Shown here piece by piece: positions 50,548-58,670 of a stretch of 64,000 bases of DNA. The position numbers and the translations under genes are program-made. Within the stretch, counting starts at the first letter, position 1. Every line of letters starts with the position of its first letter. A model generated the notes under the pieces. That model did not search any database and had not been told where the DNA came from. It was given only the letters and a program-made list of their open reading frames with translations. Source of the DNA: JBMOMT01 sp049324835 (GTDB lineage Bacteria > Chloroflexota > Anaerolineae > CAYNKW01); NCBI GenBank assembly GCA_049324835.1, contig JBMOMT010000034.1, forward strand, positions 1 through 64,000, written 5' to 3'.

Positions 50548-52262
50548 AGTCCGGAGGGCGATCGTTGCAGCGTTTGATCAGGCTCAGAGCTTTTGGGTTG
50601 ATCCTGGGGTTGCTCCTGGTTGTGGCGGCCATCGGGGCTTTGCTCATTTCCTATTTACTGTCGCAGAATGCGGCCAACATTCCAGAGGCTCCCAGGCGAA
50701 CCATTGCCAACACCGATGTCAACCCATACGGGGCCAACTTTTTCCTGGAGCGTGAGGTCGAGCCGTTACGACGGGAGGAGACGGTCAAAATGGCCGCCGA
50801 AGCGGGCATCGGCTGGGCCAAACAGCAGTTCATCTGGGCCCAGATCGAGCCGCAGGACGTGGATTTTCAAGAAGAGGCCAACTGGCAAAAAAGCTGGGGC
50901 AAATACGACGATCTCGTCGAGCTGTGCGCACGTTATGGCCTGCAGATCATCGCCCGCCTGGATCATCCCCCCGACTGGAGCCGTCAGGACAATTCGTTGT
51001 CCAACGCCCCCCCCGACAACCTGGCCGATTACGCCGATTTTGTATATGGTTTCGTCAAACATTACCAGGGGCGCGTGCGTTACATTCAGATCTGGAACGA
51101 GCCCAACATCTTTCCAGAATGGGGCAGGCAGACAGTGGATGCGGCGGCTTATGTGGAGATGCTCAAGGTGGCCTACCAGGCGGCCAAAGCAGCCGACCCC
51201 AACATCTATGTGCTGAGTGCGCCGCTGGCCCCCACGCTAGAGGATTTTCCGGCCCGCCTCAACCTGAGCGATCTGATCTTTTTGGATGAAATGTACCAGG
51301 CCGGCGCCGCCGAATATTTCGACATCCTCTCGGCCAACGCCTTTGGCTTCGACCTGCCGCCAGAAGACCCGCCCGCCGAAGACAAGCTCAACTTTCAGCG
51401 GGTGAGACTGCAACGCGCCATCATGGAGCGCTATGGCGACTCGGACAAGGCGATCTGGATCAACGAATACGGCTGGAACGCCTCGCCCGAAACCTTTGCC
51501 GAAAAAGACCTGGTCTGGAAGCGTGTCACCGAGGAACAACAGGCCGATTATTTATTACGCGGCATCGCTCTGGCGCGCCAGGAATGGCCTTGGGTCGGAG
51601 TTTTTAACATCTGGTATTTTCGTCAGGTGGATAACTATACCCCGGAGCAGTCGGCCTATTACTTTCGTATGGTCGATGTCGACTTTACCCCGCGCCCGGT
51701 CTATTATGCCGTCAAAGATGCCGCCGCCTCTTTGCATGTGGCCGGAGCGGGATACTTTGAAGAGAGCAACCCGGCATTGTCTGGTGGGCAAAACTGGCAG
51801 CTCGTCATCGATGCCACGGCCAGCGGCGGCGCTTATCTGGTCTGTCGCCAGCCCAACGCAGCGTTGAGTTTTACTTTTTCCGGCGACGCGGTCGAGTTGA
51901 TCACGCGCCGTGGACCCGATGGCGGACGGCTGCTCATCACCCTCGATGGGCGGCGCGTACCGGGGCTGCCGCTCGACAGCCAGGGTCGATCCTATCTGGA
52001 CCTCTATCACGCCAGCGCCGATTGGATCCGCATGCCATTGGCCGATGGCGTCAGCGGCGGCCAACACACCCTGCGCCTGACGGTGAGCGAAACCGTCACC
52101 GAGCTGGCATCGGACAGCCTGTGCGTGATCGATGCTTTTGGCGTGCACCCGGCGCCGGCAGCCACTCTGCCTGTTCTGCCGCTGGTGGGGCTGGGCATCG
52201 GCATGACGTTGATCAGCGTCTCGCTCTATTTCGAGATCACGCGCAATGTTCGGCGGCGATGA
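50544..52262 (+). CDS. Membrane-anchored clan GH-A glycoside hydrolase
   Basis: This 572-residue protein has an N-terminal membrane helix (about 15-38), a TIM-barrel with both clan GH-A glutamates (IWNEPN with Glu186 as acid/base; NEYGW with Glu308 as nucleophile), a C-terminal beta domain (about 410-545) and a final membrane helix. It resembles GH5/GH39/GH42-like hydrolases. The active site faces outside. Its ATGA overlap with the glycosyltransferase makes a coupled pair, suggesting that it trims or acts on the glycan made by the transferase. Confidence 0.85.
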   Translation: MKSGGRSLQRLIRLRAFGLILGLLLVVAAIGALLISYLLSQNAANIPEAPRRTIANTDVNPYGANFFLEREVEPLRREETVKMAAEAGIGWAKQQFIWAQIEPQDVDFQEEANWQKSWGKYDDLVELCARYGLQIIARLDHPPDWSRQDNSLSNAPPDNLADYADFVYGFVKHYQGRVRYIQIWNEPNIFPEWGRQTVDAAAYVEMLKVAYQAAKAADPNIYVLSAPLAPTLEDFPARLNLSDLIFLDEMYQAGAAEYFDILSANAFGFDLPPEDPPAEDKLNFQRVRLQRAIMERYGDSDKAIWINEYGWNASPETFAEKDLVWKRVTEEQQADYLLRGIALARQEWPWVGVFNIWYFRQVDNYTPEQSAYYFRMVDVDFTPRPVYYAVKDAAASLHVAGAGYFEESNPALSGGQNWQLVIDATASGGAYLVCRQPNAALSFTFSGDAVELITRRGPDGGRLLITLDGRRVPGLPLDSQGRSYLDLYHASADWIRMPLADGVSGGQHTLRLTVSETVTELASDSLCVIDAFGVHPAPAATLPVLPLVGLGIGMTLISVSLYFEITRNVRRR

Positions 52263-52270
52263 AAAATCGT

Positions 52271-52298
52271 GGGCCAGGTTGCCACAACCTGGCCCTTT
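52271..52298 (+). terminator. Terminator-like hairpin after the glycoside hydrolase
   Basis: GGGCCAGGTT (52271-52280) and AACCTGGCCC (52286-52295) form a perfect 10-bp stem with loop GCCAC, then only TTT. It lies between convergent genes. Confidence 0.7.
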
Positions 52299-52306
52299 GG
52301 CCGGCG

Positions 52307-52888
52307 CTAGCCCAATTCCCGCACGATGATTTCCTGGAGTGACCGTTTGGGCACGTGGTGCACACCGCTGGTATCGCGGTAATAACGGATGCTGCCATCG
52401 GCGCCAACCGGCTCCAGCACCACCTTCTCCACCGGTTTGCCCAGCGCCAGCACCAGCAGGATCTTGTAACGCTCCGGGATATCGAGCACGGCGCGCAGCG
52501 CATCACGTTCCACACTGGCGATCATACACCCCCCCAGGCCCTTTTCACTGGCCGCCAGCATGATGGTCTGCGCGGCGATGCCCAGATCGGTGTTGCACTC
52601 CTGGCGCAGCCCGGTATCACCCAAAACAACAATGTAGGCCGCGGGCCGTTCGCCCTCGGCAGGGCCGGGCCAATCTTCCAGGTAACCCGCCCAGCGCGTC
52701 AGAGGGAAAATACGCGCGTTGGTGTCTGCGTCGGCGCAAAGGACATACTTGAGCGGCTGAATATTGGCGCCAGACGCCGTCTGGCGGGCCAGGTCTACCA
52801 GCTCGCGCAAGATGTCTAGGGCCACCGGTGTCGCCTGCTCGAAACGGCGAAAACTGCGCGTCTTGAGCACCAATTCTTTGAACGGCAT
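52307..52888 (-). CDS. Nitroreductase-family FMN protein
   Basis: This 193-residue protein is a small nitroreductase-like flavoprotein: KTRSFRRFEQATPV, ARQTASGANIQPLKYVL, the IAAQTIMLAASEKGLGGCMIAS region and RYKILLVLALGKP. Such proteins reduce nitroaromatics, quinones or flavins with NAD(P)H; the substrate is unknown. ATG with GGAGG upstream. Confidence 0.88.
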   Translation of the reverse strand: MPFKELVLKTRSFRRFEQATPVALDILRELVDLARQTASGANIQPLKYVLCADADTNARIFPLTRWAGYLEDWPGPAEGERPAAYIVVLGDTGLRQECNTDLGIAAQTIMLAASEKGLGGCMIASVERDALRAVLDIPERYKILLVLALGKPVEKVVLEPVGADGSIRYYRDTSGVHHVPKRSLQEIIVRELG

Positions 52889-52930
52889 GAGGCTCCTCCC
52901 AAACCAGGACTACGATTGTCTTCTAATGTT

Positions 52931-53067
52931 CCTTAGGGGTAACTGCTCACCCTCCCGCAGGCTTGGAAGTGGTTTCGAGTAGAAATCGGCCCAAGTATCA
53001 AAGCCGGCAAACGATTTCAGTCGGTTTTCCAGCCTGCGGGAGGGTAGGCTGAGCAGTTACCCTTAGG
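52931..53067. repeat. Large imperfect inverted repeat (137 bp)
   Basis: CTTAGGGGTAACTGCTCA-CCCTCCCGCAGGCT (52931-52963) is nearly the reverse complement of AGCCTGCGGGAGGG...GAGCAGTTACCCTTAGG (53031-53067). The right arm has an extra TAGGC. Its right arm is repeated at 54352-54388, beyond the AAA-ATPase gene. It is noncoding and looks like a MITE-type or palindromic repeat. Confidence 0.8.
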
Positions 53068-53093
53068 GTCTGTAAAAGAATAACTTCCGCCAC

Positions 53094-53171
53094 TGTCATT
53101 CTGAGCGCCCTTACAGGCGCGAAGAATCCCGTTTGAGTAGAACGAGACCCTTCGCTTCGCTCAGGGTGACA
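53094..53171. repeat. Intergenic inverted repeat with TGTCATTCTGAGCG ends
   Basis: TGTCATTCTGAGCG (53094-53107) and CGCTCAGGGTGACA (53158-53171) are inverted ends of a 78-bp element of the widespread TGTCATTCTGAGCGAAGCGAAG-like intergenic family. It lies just downstream of the AAA-ATPase gene. Confidence 0.75.
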
Positions 53172-53186
53172 CGGGAATTTATATTT

Positions 53187-54242
53187 TTACGGATCCTTAT
53201 TGATCGAAAAATAGCGCCACAACATGCGCCGGTAAAGCTCGTTGCGCACCTGACAGGTATCGCCGCCTCGGATGGCGCCAAACATCTCCAATCGCGCCAG
53301 AACGGTATCGTTGCGGCTAAAGGGGATTTCGTTCTCCCGCTGCATGATCTCGTACAGGCAGGCCCGAGCCTGGGGGAACATATCGAGCCGACGCAGCACG
53401 TGCTGCAAGTTGTCGTCGCCTTGCAGCAGCCTGTCGGCGGCCTGATGAACCGTTTTCGGGGTCAGATCGTCGGGCCGCTGACGCTCAATGAGTGAACACA
53501 GCCGCACCGAGAGATACACGTGCCCTGAGGTCAGCGCATAGATCTGCTCTGCCATGCCCTCAAAAGGTGTCAGCCCCAGCCGCTCAAAATGGCTCACCAG
53601 CCGCCGCACGTCGTCCAGACTGAAATCGCCCAGATAGATCTTTTCGCAGATGTTGAGCGGCGAGTTGGCGCCGAACGTCAGGTCGTAGAGATCCACCGCC
53701 CCGCTAAAGACAAAAAGAAACTTGCCCAGAATGTCTTGCAGCCCGCGAGCAGAGTTGAACACGCTGCGCACCAGGTTGAAAAAACTGTCCGACGATTCAG
53801 GCGACAGGGCACCCACCTCATCCAGCATCACCACCACGCGAGAGGCGCGCGATTGATTGGCCAACGCTTCCAGGAAGGTTAGAAAATCGACCGGGGTTTC
53901 AAACCGATCCGGCAGAGCCCGATCTGCGCCATCACCGAGCCAGCCAGCCATGCGCTCCAGCAATCGTTGCGCCACAAAGCCATAACAGGCCGCCTCGGGC
54001 TGATGGCGCAACACCGAAAGGTCGATGAAAACGACCGGAAAGAGGTTCTGCAGTCGCTGGCGCAAGAGGTAGAGCAGTGTGGTCTTGCCCGTCTGCCGCG
54101 AGCTCAAAAGCGCACCGTAGCTATAGACGGTGGGTTGACGGCAAAGATGCAACAGGCCTTCTAACTCTGGGCGTTCGATACAAAGCACGCGGTCCAGTTC
54201 TGGGTCCAAAGGCCCCTTGGTCTTAAAGAACCACTCAGACAT
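53187..54242 (-). CDS. AAA-like ATPase (Orc1/Cdc6-type NTPase)
   Basis: This 351-residue protein has Walker A SSRQTGKTT (about 47-55), Walker B RVVVMLDEVGAL (about 137), and a winged-helix-like C-terminal region (about 250-340). It resembles the AAA-like NTPases found in Chloroflexota and cyanobacteria, usually fused to repeat domains; here it stands alone. Its role is unknown. The gene is flanked by dispersed repeats on both sides, which suggests it arrived or moves as a unit. Confidence 0.85.
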   Translation of the reverse strand: MSEWFFKTKGPLDPELDRVLCIERPELEGLLHLCRQPTVYSYGALLSSRQTGKTTLLYLLRQRLQNLFPVVFIDLSVLRHQPEAACYGFVAQRLLERMAGWLGDGADRALPDRFETPVDFLTFLEALANQSRASRVVVMLDEVGALSPESSDSFFNLVRSVFNSARGLQDILGKFLFVFSGAVDLYDLTFGANSPLNICEKIYLGDFSLDDVRRLVSHFERLGLTPFEGMAEQIYALTSGHVYLSVRLCSLIERQRPDDLTPKTVHQAADRLLQGDDNLQHVLRRLDMFPQARACLYEIMQRENEIPFSRNDTVLARLEMFGAIRGGDTCQVRNELYRRMLWRYFSINKDP

Positions 54243-54351
54243 CGATCCCCCCGATGATGCAGTAACCTGGCGGCGCGGCCCTGCCAGAGATTATACCTGA
54301 GAAGGCCGTTTTTGCCAATTAGATCAAGTGCGACGCACTTCATGGGATGAC

Positions 54352-54388
54352 CGATTTCAGCCTGCGGGAGGGTAGGCTGAGCAGTTAC
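54352..54388. repeat. Second copy of the 53-kb repeat arm
   Basis: CGATTTCAG then CCTGCGGGAGGGTAGGCTGAG CAGTTAC (54352-54388) matches 53012-53060 except that a 12-base spacer is missing. A further GGCGC/AAAGGC-type stretch (about 54439-54460) is a second repeat-like bit in the 54243-54584 gap; no gene is seen there. Confidence 0.75.
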
Positions 54389-54529
54389 GTTTTTAGTACC
54401 TTGATGATGAAACCCTTGCACATTGGGCAGGAAATTTACCACAAAGGCGCAAAGGCAAAGCTCTTTTGTTTTGATCGATGAACTGGGCTCAGCATCTTTT
54501 ACTCCAAAGTAGCCAAAAGGCCCGAGATG

Positions 54530-54538
54530 TGGTAAAAT
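54530..54538 (+). promoter_or_regulatory. Extended -10 promoter for the AMMECR1 operon
   Basis: TGG-TAAAAT (TAAAAT at 54533-54538) lies 46 bases before the AMMECR1 ATG; the -35 (TAGCCA, 54510-54515) is weak. Confidence 0.5.
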
Positions 54539-54584
54539 GAACACACATCGGTTTACAGAGATTGTTCAACGCAAGGAGGGCAAT

Positions 54585-55109
54585 ATGCCCAACGAGCACG
54601 CCCTGGTAAAGCTGGCCAGGGCCACCATCGAAGCTTATGTGCGGGAAAAACGGATCATCGACCCGCCGCAAGAGCTGGCGCCAGAGATGCAACAACAGGC
54701 AGGCGCGTTCGTCACCCTCCACGACCGCCATGGCAACCTGCGCGGCTGCATCGGCACCATCGAACCACGAGAGCCCAACCTGGCCCAAGAAGTGATTCAC
54801 AACGCCATCAGCTCGGCCACAGCCGATCCTCGCTTCCTGCCGGTCAGACCCGAAGAATTGCCCCACCTGGACATCAAAGTGGATGTGCTCACCCCACCGG
54901 AAGCCATCAACAGCTCACAAGACCTGGACCCCCGGCAGTACGGCGTGATCGTCGAACGCATCAACGGCCAGAGTCGAGGCTTGCTGCTGCCCGACCTGGA
55001 AGGCGTGGACACCGTCGACTATCAAATCGAGATCGCCCGCCGCAAGGCCGGTATCGGCCCCAGCGAGCCGGTCAGGCTCTACCGCTTTCGGGTAAACCGA
55101 TATTCCTGA
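54585..55109 (+). CDS. AMMECR1-domain protein
   Basis: This 174-residue protein is a complete AMMECR1 domain: GAFVTLHDRHGNLRGCIGTIEP (the RGCIG signature), EVIHNAISSATADPRFLPV and LDIKVDVLTPPE. Its molecular function is unknown; in bacteria it is usually fused to or next to MEMO and a radical-SAM enzyme (AmmeMemoRadiSam). The chosen ATG follows AAGGAGG. MEMO follows after 6 bases. Confidence 0.94.
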   Translation: MPNEHALVKLARATIEAYVREKRIIDPPQELAPEMQQQAGAFVTLHDRHGNLRGCIGTIEPREPNLAQEVIHNAISSATADPRFLPVRPEELPHLDIKVDVLTPPEAINSSQDLDPRQYGVIVERINGQSRGLLLPDLEGVDTVDYQIEIARRKAGIGPSEPVRLYRFRVNRYS

Positions 55110-55115
55110 AACCTC

Positions 55116-56327
55116 ATGCCCATCAAACTTCGACCCATCCAGCCGATGCCCGCCGCCCACGGCGGCCAGGCAGGTTTTGTCCTGCGTGATCCGCTGGCCC
55201 TGAGCGACAAAACTCTGTTCGTGCCGCGCGAACTGGCCCCCATCCTCTCCTTGTGTGATGGTAGCCGCGACATCCCCGGCTTACAGGCCACACTGATGGT
55301 ACAATTTGGCCTGCGTGTGCCGCTCGACCTTTTGAGCCAGCTCGTCGAGCAACTGGATCAGGCCTGCCTGCTGGAGAACGATCGGTCGGCTGCCGCCCAT
55401 GACAGCGCCCTGATCGCCTACCGCCAGGCGCCCTGCCGCCTTCCGACGCTGGCCGACAAGAGTTACCCTGCCGAACCTGAGGCGTTGACCGCTTTTTTTA
55501 CCCACTTTGAAACCCAACTGACGCCCGACGACCGGGCTTCGCCGGCCGACGCCGGCGTGCGCGGCGTGGTGTGCCCGCACATCGATTACCCACGCGGCGG
55601 GCGAGTCTACGCCGGGCTGTGGCAGCGCGCGGCCCAGGCAGCCCAGGCGGCGGAATTGATCCTCGTGCTGGGCACCGATCACAACGGCGGCGGGCTGATC
55701 AGCCTCACCCGTCAAGACTATGCCACCCCCTGGGGCGTGCTGCCCACCTGCCAGCAGACGGTAGACGCGCTGGCCCAGGCCATCGGTGAACGAGAAGCCT
55801 TTCGTCACGAGCTGCATCACCGCGCCGAACACTCGATCGAGCTGGCGGTGGTCTGGCTGCACGCCGTGTTGGGCAATCGGACGCCCAGGTTGCTGCCGAT
55901 CCTGCTCGGCTCTTTTCAACGTTTCGTGCAGGACCAACAGGAACCAGCGGAGCACCCTCAGCTTGCGGCAGCAGTGGAGACGTTGCAGCACATCGCTCGA
56001 AAACAACGCACGCTGGTGATCGCCGCTGCCGACCTGGCGCATGTCGGGCCGGCCTTTGGTGGTCTGCCGCTCGATTTCGCGCGGCGGGCGCAACTGCGCC
56101 GGGCCGATGAACAGCTCTTGCAGGCCATCTGCCTGGGTGATGCCGCCGCGACTTTTGACCAGATCAGAGCGGAGGGCGACCGGCGAAACATCTGCGGCCT
56201 GCCGCCCATCTACCTGACCCTCCGCATTCTGGGACAAACCCACGGCCAGATCACCGGCTACGAGATGTGCCCGGCCGACGCAGCCAATACCTCCAGCGTC
56301 TCTGTGGCCGGTGTGTTGTTATGGTGA
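55116..56327 (+). CDS. MEMO1-family protein with N-terminal extension
   Basis: This 403-residue protein has a MEMO domain (about 145-403): GVVCPHIDYPRGGRVYAGL, LILVLGTDHNG, HRAEHSIELAVVWLHAV and VIAAADLAHVGPAF, with His/Asp/Cys residues typical of the iron- or copper-binding site. The first 140 residues form a helical extension with PqqD-like texture, which I cannot assign. With AMMECR1 it makes two thirds of an AmmeMemoRadiSam system; no radical-SAM partner is in the window. Confidence 0.9.
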   Translation: MPIKLRPIQPMPAAHGGQAGFVLRDPLALSDKTLFVPRELAPILSLCDGSRDIPGLQATLMVQFGLRVPLDLLSQLVEQLDQACLLENDRSAAAHDSALIAYRQAPCRLPTLADKSYPAEPEALTAFFTHFETQLTPDDRASPADAGVRGVVCPHIDYPRGGRVYAGLWQRAAQAAQAAELILVLGTDHNGGGLISLTRQDYATPWGVLPTCQQTVDALAQAIGEREAFRHELHHRAEHSIELAVVWLHAVLGNRTPRLLPILLGSFQRFVQDQQEPAEHPQLAAAVETLQHIARKQRTLVIAAADLAHVGPAFGGLPLDFARRAQLRRADEQLLQAICLGDAAATFDQIRAEGDRRNICGLPPIYLTLRILGQTHGQITGYEMCPADAANTSSVSVAGVLLW

Positions 56328-56367
56328 GTTGAGCGCTTACAACACAAACATAAACTGGGAGGCTGCC

Positions 56368-57435
56368 GTGATCAAACGTATCGTCGTCATCACCACCGGC
56401 GGCACCATCGCCATGAAGCAAGATGCCACTGCTGGCGGCGCGGTGCCCACGCTGGTAGGCCACGACTTTCTCTCGACGCTACCCGATGGCCTGGCCGAGA
56501 TCGAATTGCAAGAGCACTGTAACCTGCCCAGCGCCCATTTCACCCTGGAAACCGTCTGGGCACTCAAGGAGCGCGTGGCCGCCGCCGTGGCGCGACCTGA
56601 GGTGGATGGCGTGATCCTGACGCACGGCACCGACGTCATGGAAGAATCCGCCTACCTGCTGGATCTGACCGTGCCAGGCGATAAACCGGTGGTGCTCACC
56701 GGCGCCATGCGCACCGTCTCGGACCTGGGCTACGAAGGTTACGCCAACCTGGCAGCCGCCTTGCGCGTCGCCGCCGACGACCAGGCCTGTGGCCTCGGCA
56801 CCCTGGTGGTGATGAACAACGACATCCACGCTGCCCGTTTCGTGACCAAAACCCACACCCTCAGCCTGTCCACTTTTCAATCGCCAGATCGTGGCCCGCT
56901 GGGTCGTGTGGATGGCGACCGCGTCGTCGTGGCGCAGCGAGTGAGCCGCCAACTGATCCAATGCCAGGCCTGGGAGCCGAACGTGGCGCTCATCAAACTG
57001 ACCGTCGGCATGGACGAGGGTTTTCTCCGCTACGCGCTGGCGCAGGGAGTCAGAGGGGTGGTGTTGGAGGCGTTGGGCGGCGGGCGGATCCCGCCCTGGT
57101 GGTTGCCCACGGTCCGTCAGGCCATCGACAGCGGCGTGGCGGTGGTCATCGCCTCTCGTTGTCTGTCGGGCCGGGCGTGGGACGGTTACGGTTATGCCGG
57201 GGCTTACAAGGAGCTCCATAGCCTGGGCGCACTCTTTGCCGACAACCTCAACGGCCCCAAAGCCCGCATCCGGCTGATGTGCGTTTTGGGCGCAGCAGAA
57301 ACAGCCGCCGACGTGCCAGACCTGTGGGTCTATGGCACGCCGCCGGCCACAGCAGCGTCATCGACCGTGGAACGGCTGCGGGACTTGGGCAATCGCCTGC
57401 TGCGTTCGTTGCAACGAGAGCCGCGCCAGGCATAA
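56368..57435 (+). CDS. L-asparaginase family protein
   Basis: This 355-residue enzyme hydrolyses asparagine to aspartate and ammonia. The first catalytic Thr is in TTGGTIAM (about 9-16) and the second in LTHGTDVMEE (about 89-98). The conserved GAMR and LVVMNNDIHAARFVTKTHT regions also fit. There is no signal peptide, so type I (cytoplasmic) is likely. GTG at 56368 has GGGAGG 5 bases upstream; an ATG at 56311 lies within memo's end and is rejected. Confidence 0.92.
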   Translation: MIKRIVVITTGGTIAMKQDATAGGAVPTLVGHDFLSTLPDGLAEIELQEHCNLPSAHFTLETVWALKERVAAAVARPEVDGVILTHGTDVMEESAYLLDLTVPGDKPVVLTGAMRTVSDLGYEGYANLAAALRVAADDQACGLGTLVVMNNDIHAARFVTKTHTLSLSTFQSPDRGPLGRVDGDRVVVAQRVSRQLIQCQAWEPNVALIKLTVGMDEGFLRYALAQGVRGVVLEALGGGRIPPWWLPTVRQAIDSGVAVVIASRCLSGRAWDGYGYAGAYKELHSLGALFADNLNGPKARIRLMCVLGAAETAADVPDLWVYGTPPATAASSTVERLRDLGNRLLRSLQREPRQA

Positions 57436-57436
57436 C

Positions 57437-57473
57437 AAAAGGCCGGTTGGGTTGTGTCCCAACCGGCCTTTTT
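57437..57473. terminator. Bidirectional terminator after asparaginase
   Basis: AAAAGGCCGGTTGGG (57437-57451) and CCCAACCGGCCTTTTT (57458-57473) make a very strong hairpin with a 6-base loop. A-rich and T-rich flanks allow termination in both directions between convergent genes. Confidence 0.92.
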
Positions 57474-57491
57474 CCCGCCCCAAGCGGCCTC

Positions 57492-58670
57492 CTAATTCAG
57501 CGCTTTTTCTTTCTCAACCGTCAGCGAAAAACGAACGTTCACCGCCGCCAGCTCTTCCAGCAGCGTGTCGAACTGATCGTCGCCGATGATCTTTTCCGGC
57601 GTCAAAAAACCCCTGGCCGCGATCTCGCCGCGGGCGATCATACGCGCCACGATAGCGCCGGTAAAAGCCGTCGTGCGGGCCATCGAGGTGAAACCCAGCT
57701 CGTCATCGTACCGATCCACCATCTCGATCTGGTAGCGGCGGCGACGCCCCTTTTTGATGCCCAACGCCTCGACGCGAAAGAGGGTGATGTCGCGCTCTCC
57801 CTCTTCCAGCCGCACGCGGGGATAGAGCACTGCATCCAGCACTTTTTTGGGGGCGACCTTCAGGCCATCCACCTCGACTGGCTCCAGGCTCAACAACCCC
57901 ATCTCTTTGAGCAGGCTCACTTTGTCGGCGTAACCCGGCCAGCGACAGGTCATCTGGGTGCCCAATTTGAGACCCTTGAGCGCGTCCAGTTCCAACAGCC
58001 AGGGCATGAAACCCTCGTGCCAGGCCTCCACCTCGCCCACGCCGGGAAAAGTGGTGCGTTGCACGCCGGAATAACGCGGCACCGACTTGAGCCGACCGTT
58101 CTCCGCGATGCGGGCGTCACTCTCACGCAGCGGCATCTGCCGCCCGCCAAAGACGATCTTGTAACCCAGCGGCGGGGCCGGCTGCTCCGGGACGCCGCCG
58201 CATTTGATGTGCAGCTCGTCCACCCGATCCAGCTTTTCGGCCAGGTGGCGGGCCATGATCTCGGTCAGGCCCGGCTCTACGCCGCAGCCAGGAACGATCA
58301 GCGTGCCGGCCTTTTCCACCGCCTCCACAATGGCCGGCAGTTGATCCTCGTCGGGCCAGCTCAGATCGACCAGAGGTTTCCCGGCGGCGGCGGCGGCCTG
58401 CATGCCATAGGGGATGGCGGCTCTCGGCAAGGCGGCCACGACCGCATCGAAAGCGGCCATCAGCTCCACCGTCGCCGCCTGCTGGCTCAAATCGAGGGCC
58501 TCGGTGGTCAGTTTTTCTCCCCCCGACATGCCTTTCAATCTGGCGAGTGCAGCATCCAACTGCTGCTGGCTCTGGTCGCAGAGTATCACCTGCGATACGT
58601 CTGGGTCGATCATGGCGTTGTAGGCCGCTGCCGGTCCCATGAGACCACTGCCCAAGATCAGGATTTTCAT
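57492..58670 (-). CDS. Saccharopine-dehydrogenase-like NAD(P)-dependent oxidoreductase
   Basis: This 392-residue protein starts with a Rossmann motif, MKILILGSGLMGPAAAYN (G-S-G-L-M-G), followed by the saccharopine-dehydrogenase regions AALPRAAIPYGMQAAAAAGKPLVDLSW and VPGCGVEPGLTEIMA. Family members include saccharopine dehydrogenase, homospermidine synthase and lysine-6-dehydrogenase. It overlaps the DDAH-like gene by 4 bases, pointing to an amino-acid pathway involving ornithine, lysine or citrulline. Confidence 0.9.
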   Translation of the reverse strand: MKILILGSGLMGPAAAYNAMIDPDVSQVILCDQSQQQLDAALARLKGMSGGEKLTTEALDLSQQAATVELMAAFDAVVAALPRAAIPYGMQAAAAAGKPLVDLSWPDEDQLPAIVEAVEKAGTLIVPGCGVEPGLTEIMARHLAEKLDRVDELHIKCGGVPEQPAPPLGYKIVFGGRQMPLRESDARIAENGRLKSVPRYSGVQRTTFPGVGEVEAWHEGFMPWLLELDALKGLKLGTQMTCRWPGYADKVSLLKEMGLLSLEPVEVDGLKVAPKKVLDAVLYPRVRLEEGERDITLFRVEALGIKKGRRRRYQIEMVDRYDDELGFTSMARTTAFTGAIVARMIARGEIAARGFLTPEKIIGDDQFDTLLEELAAVNVRFSLTVEKEKALN

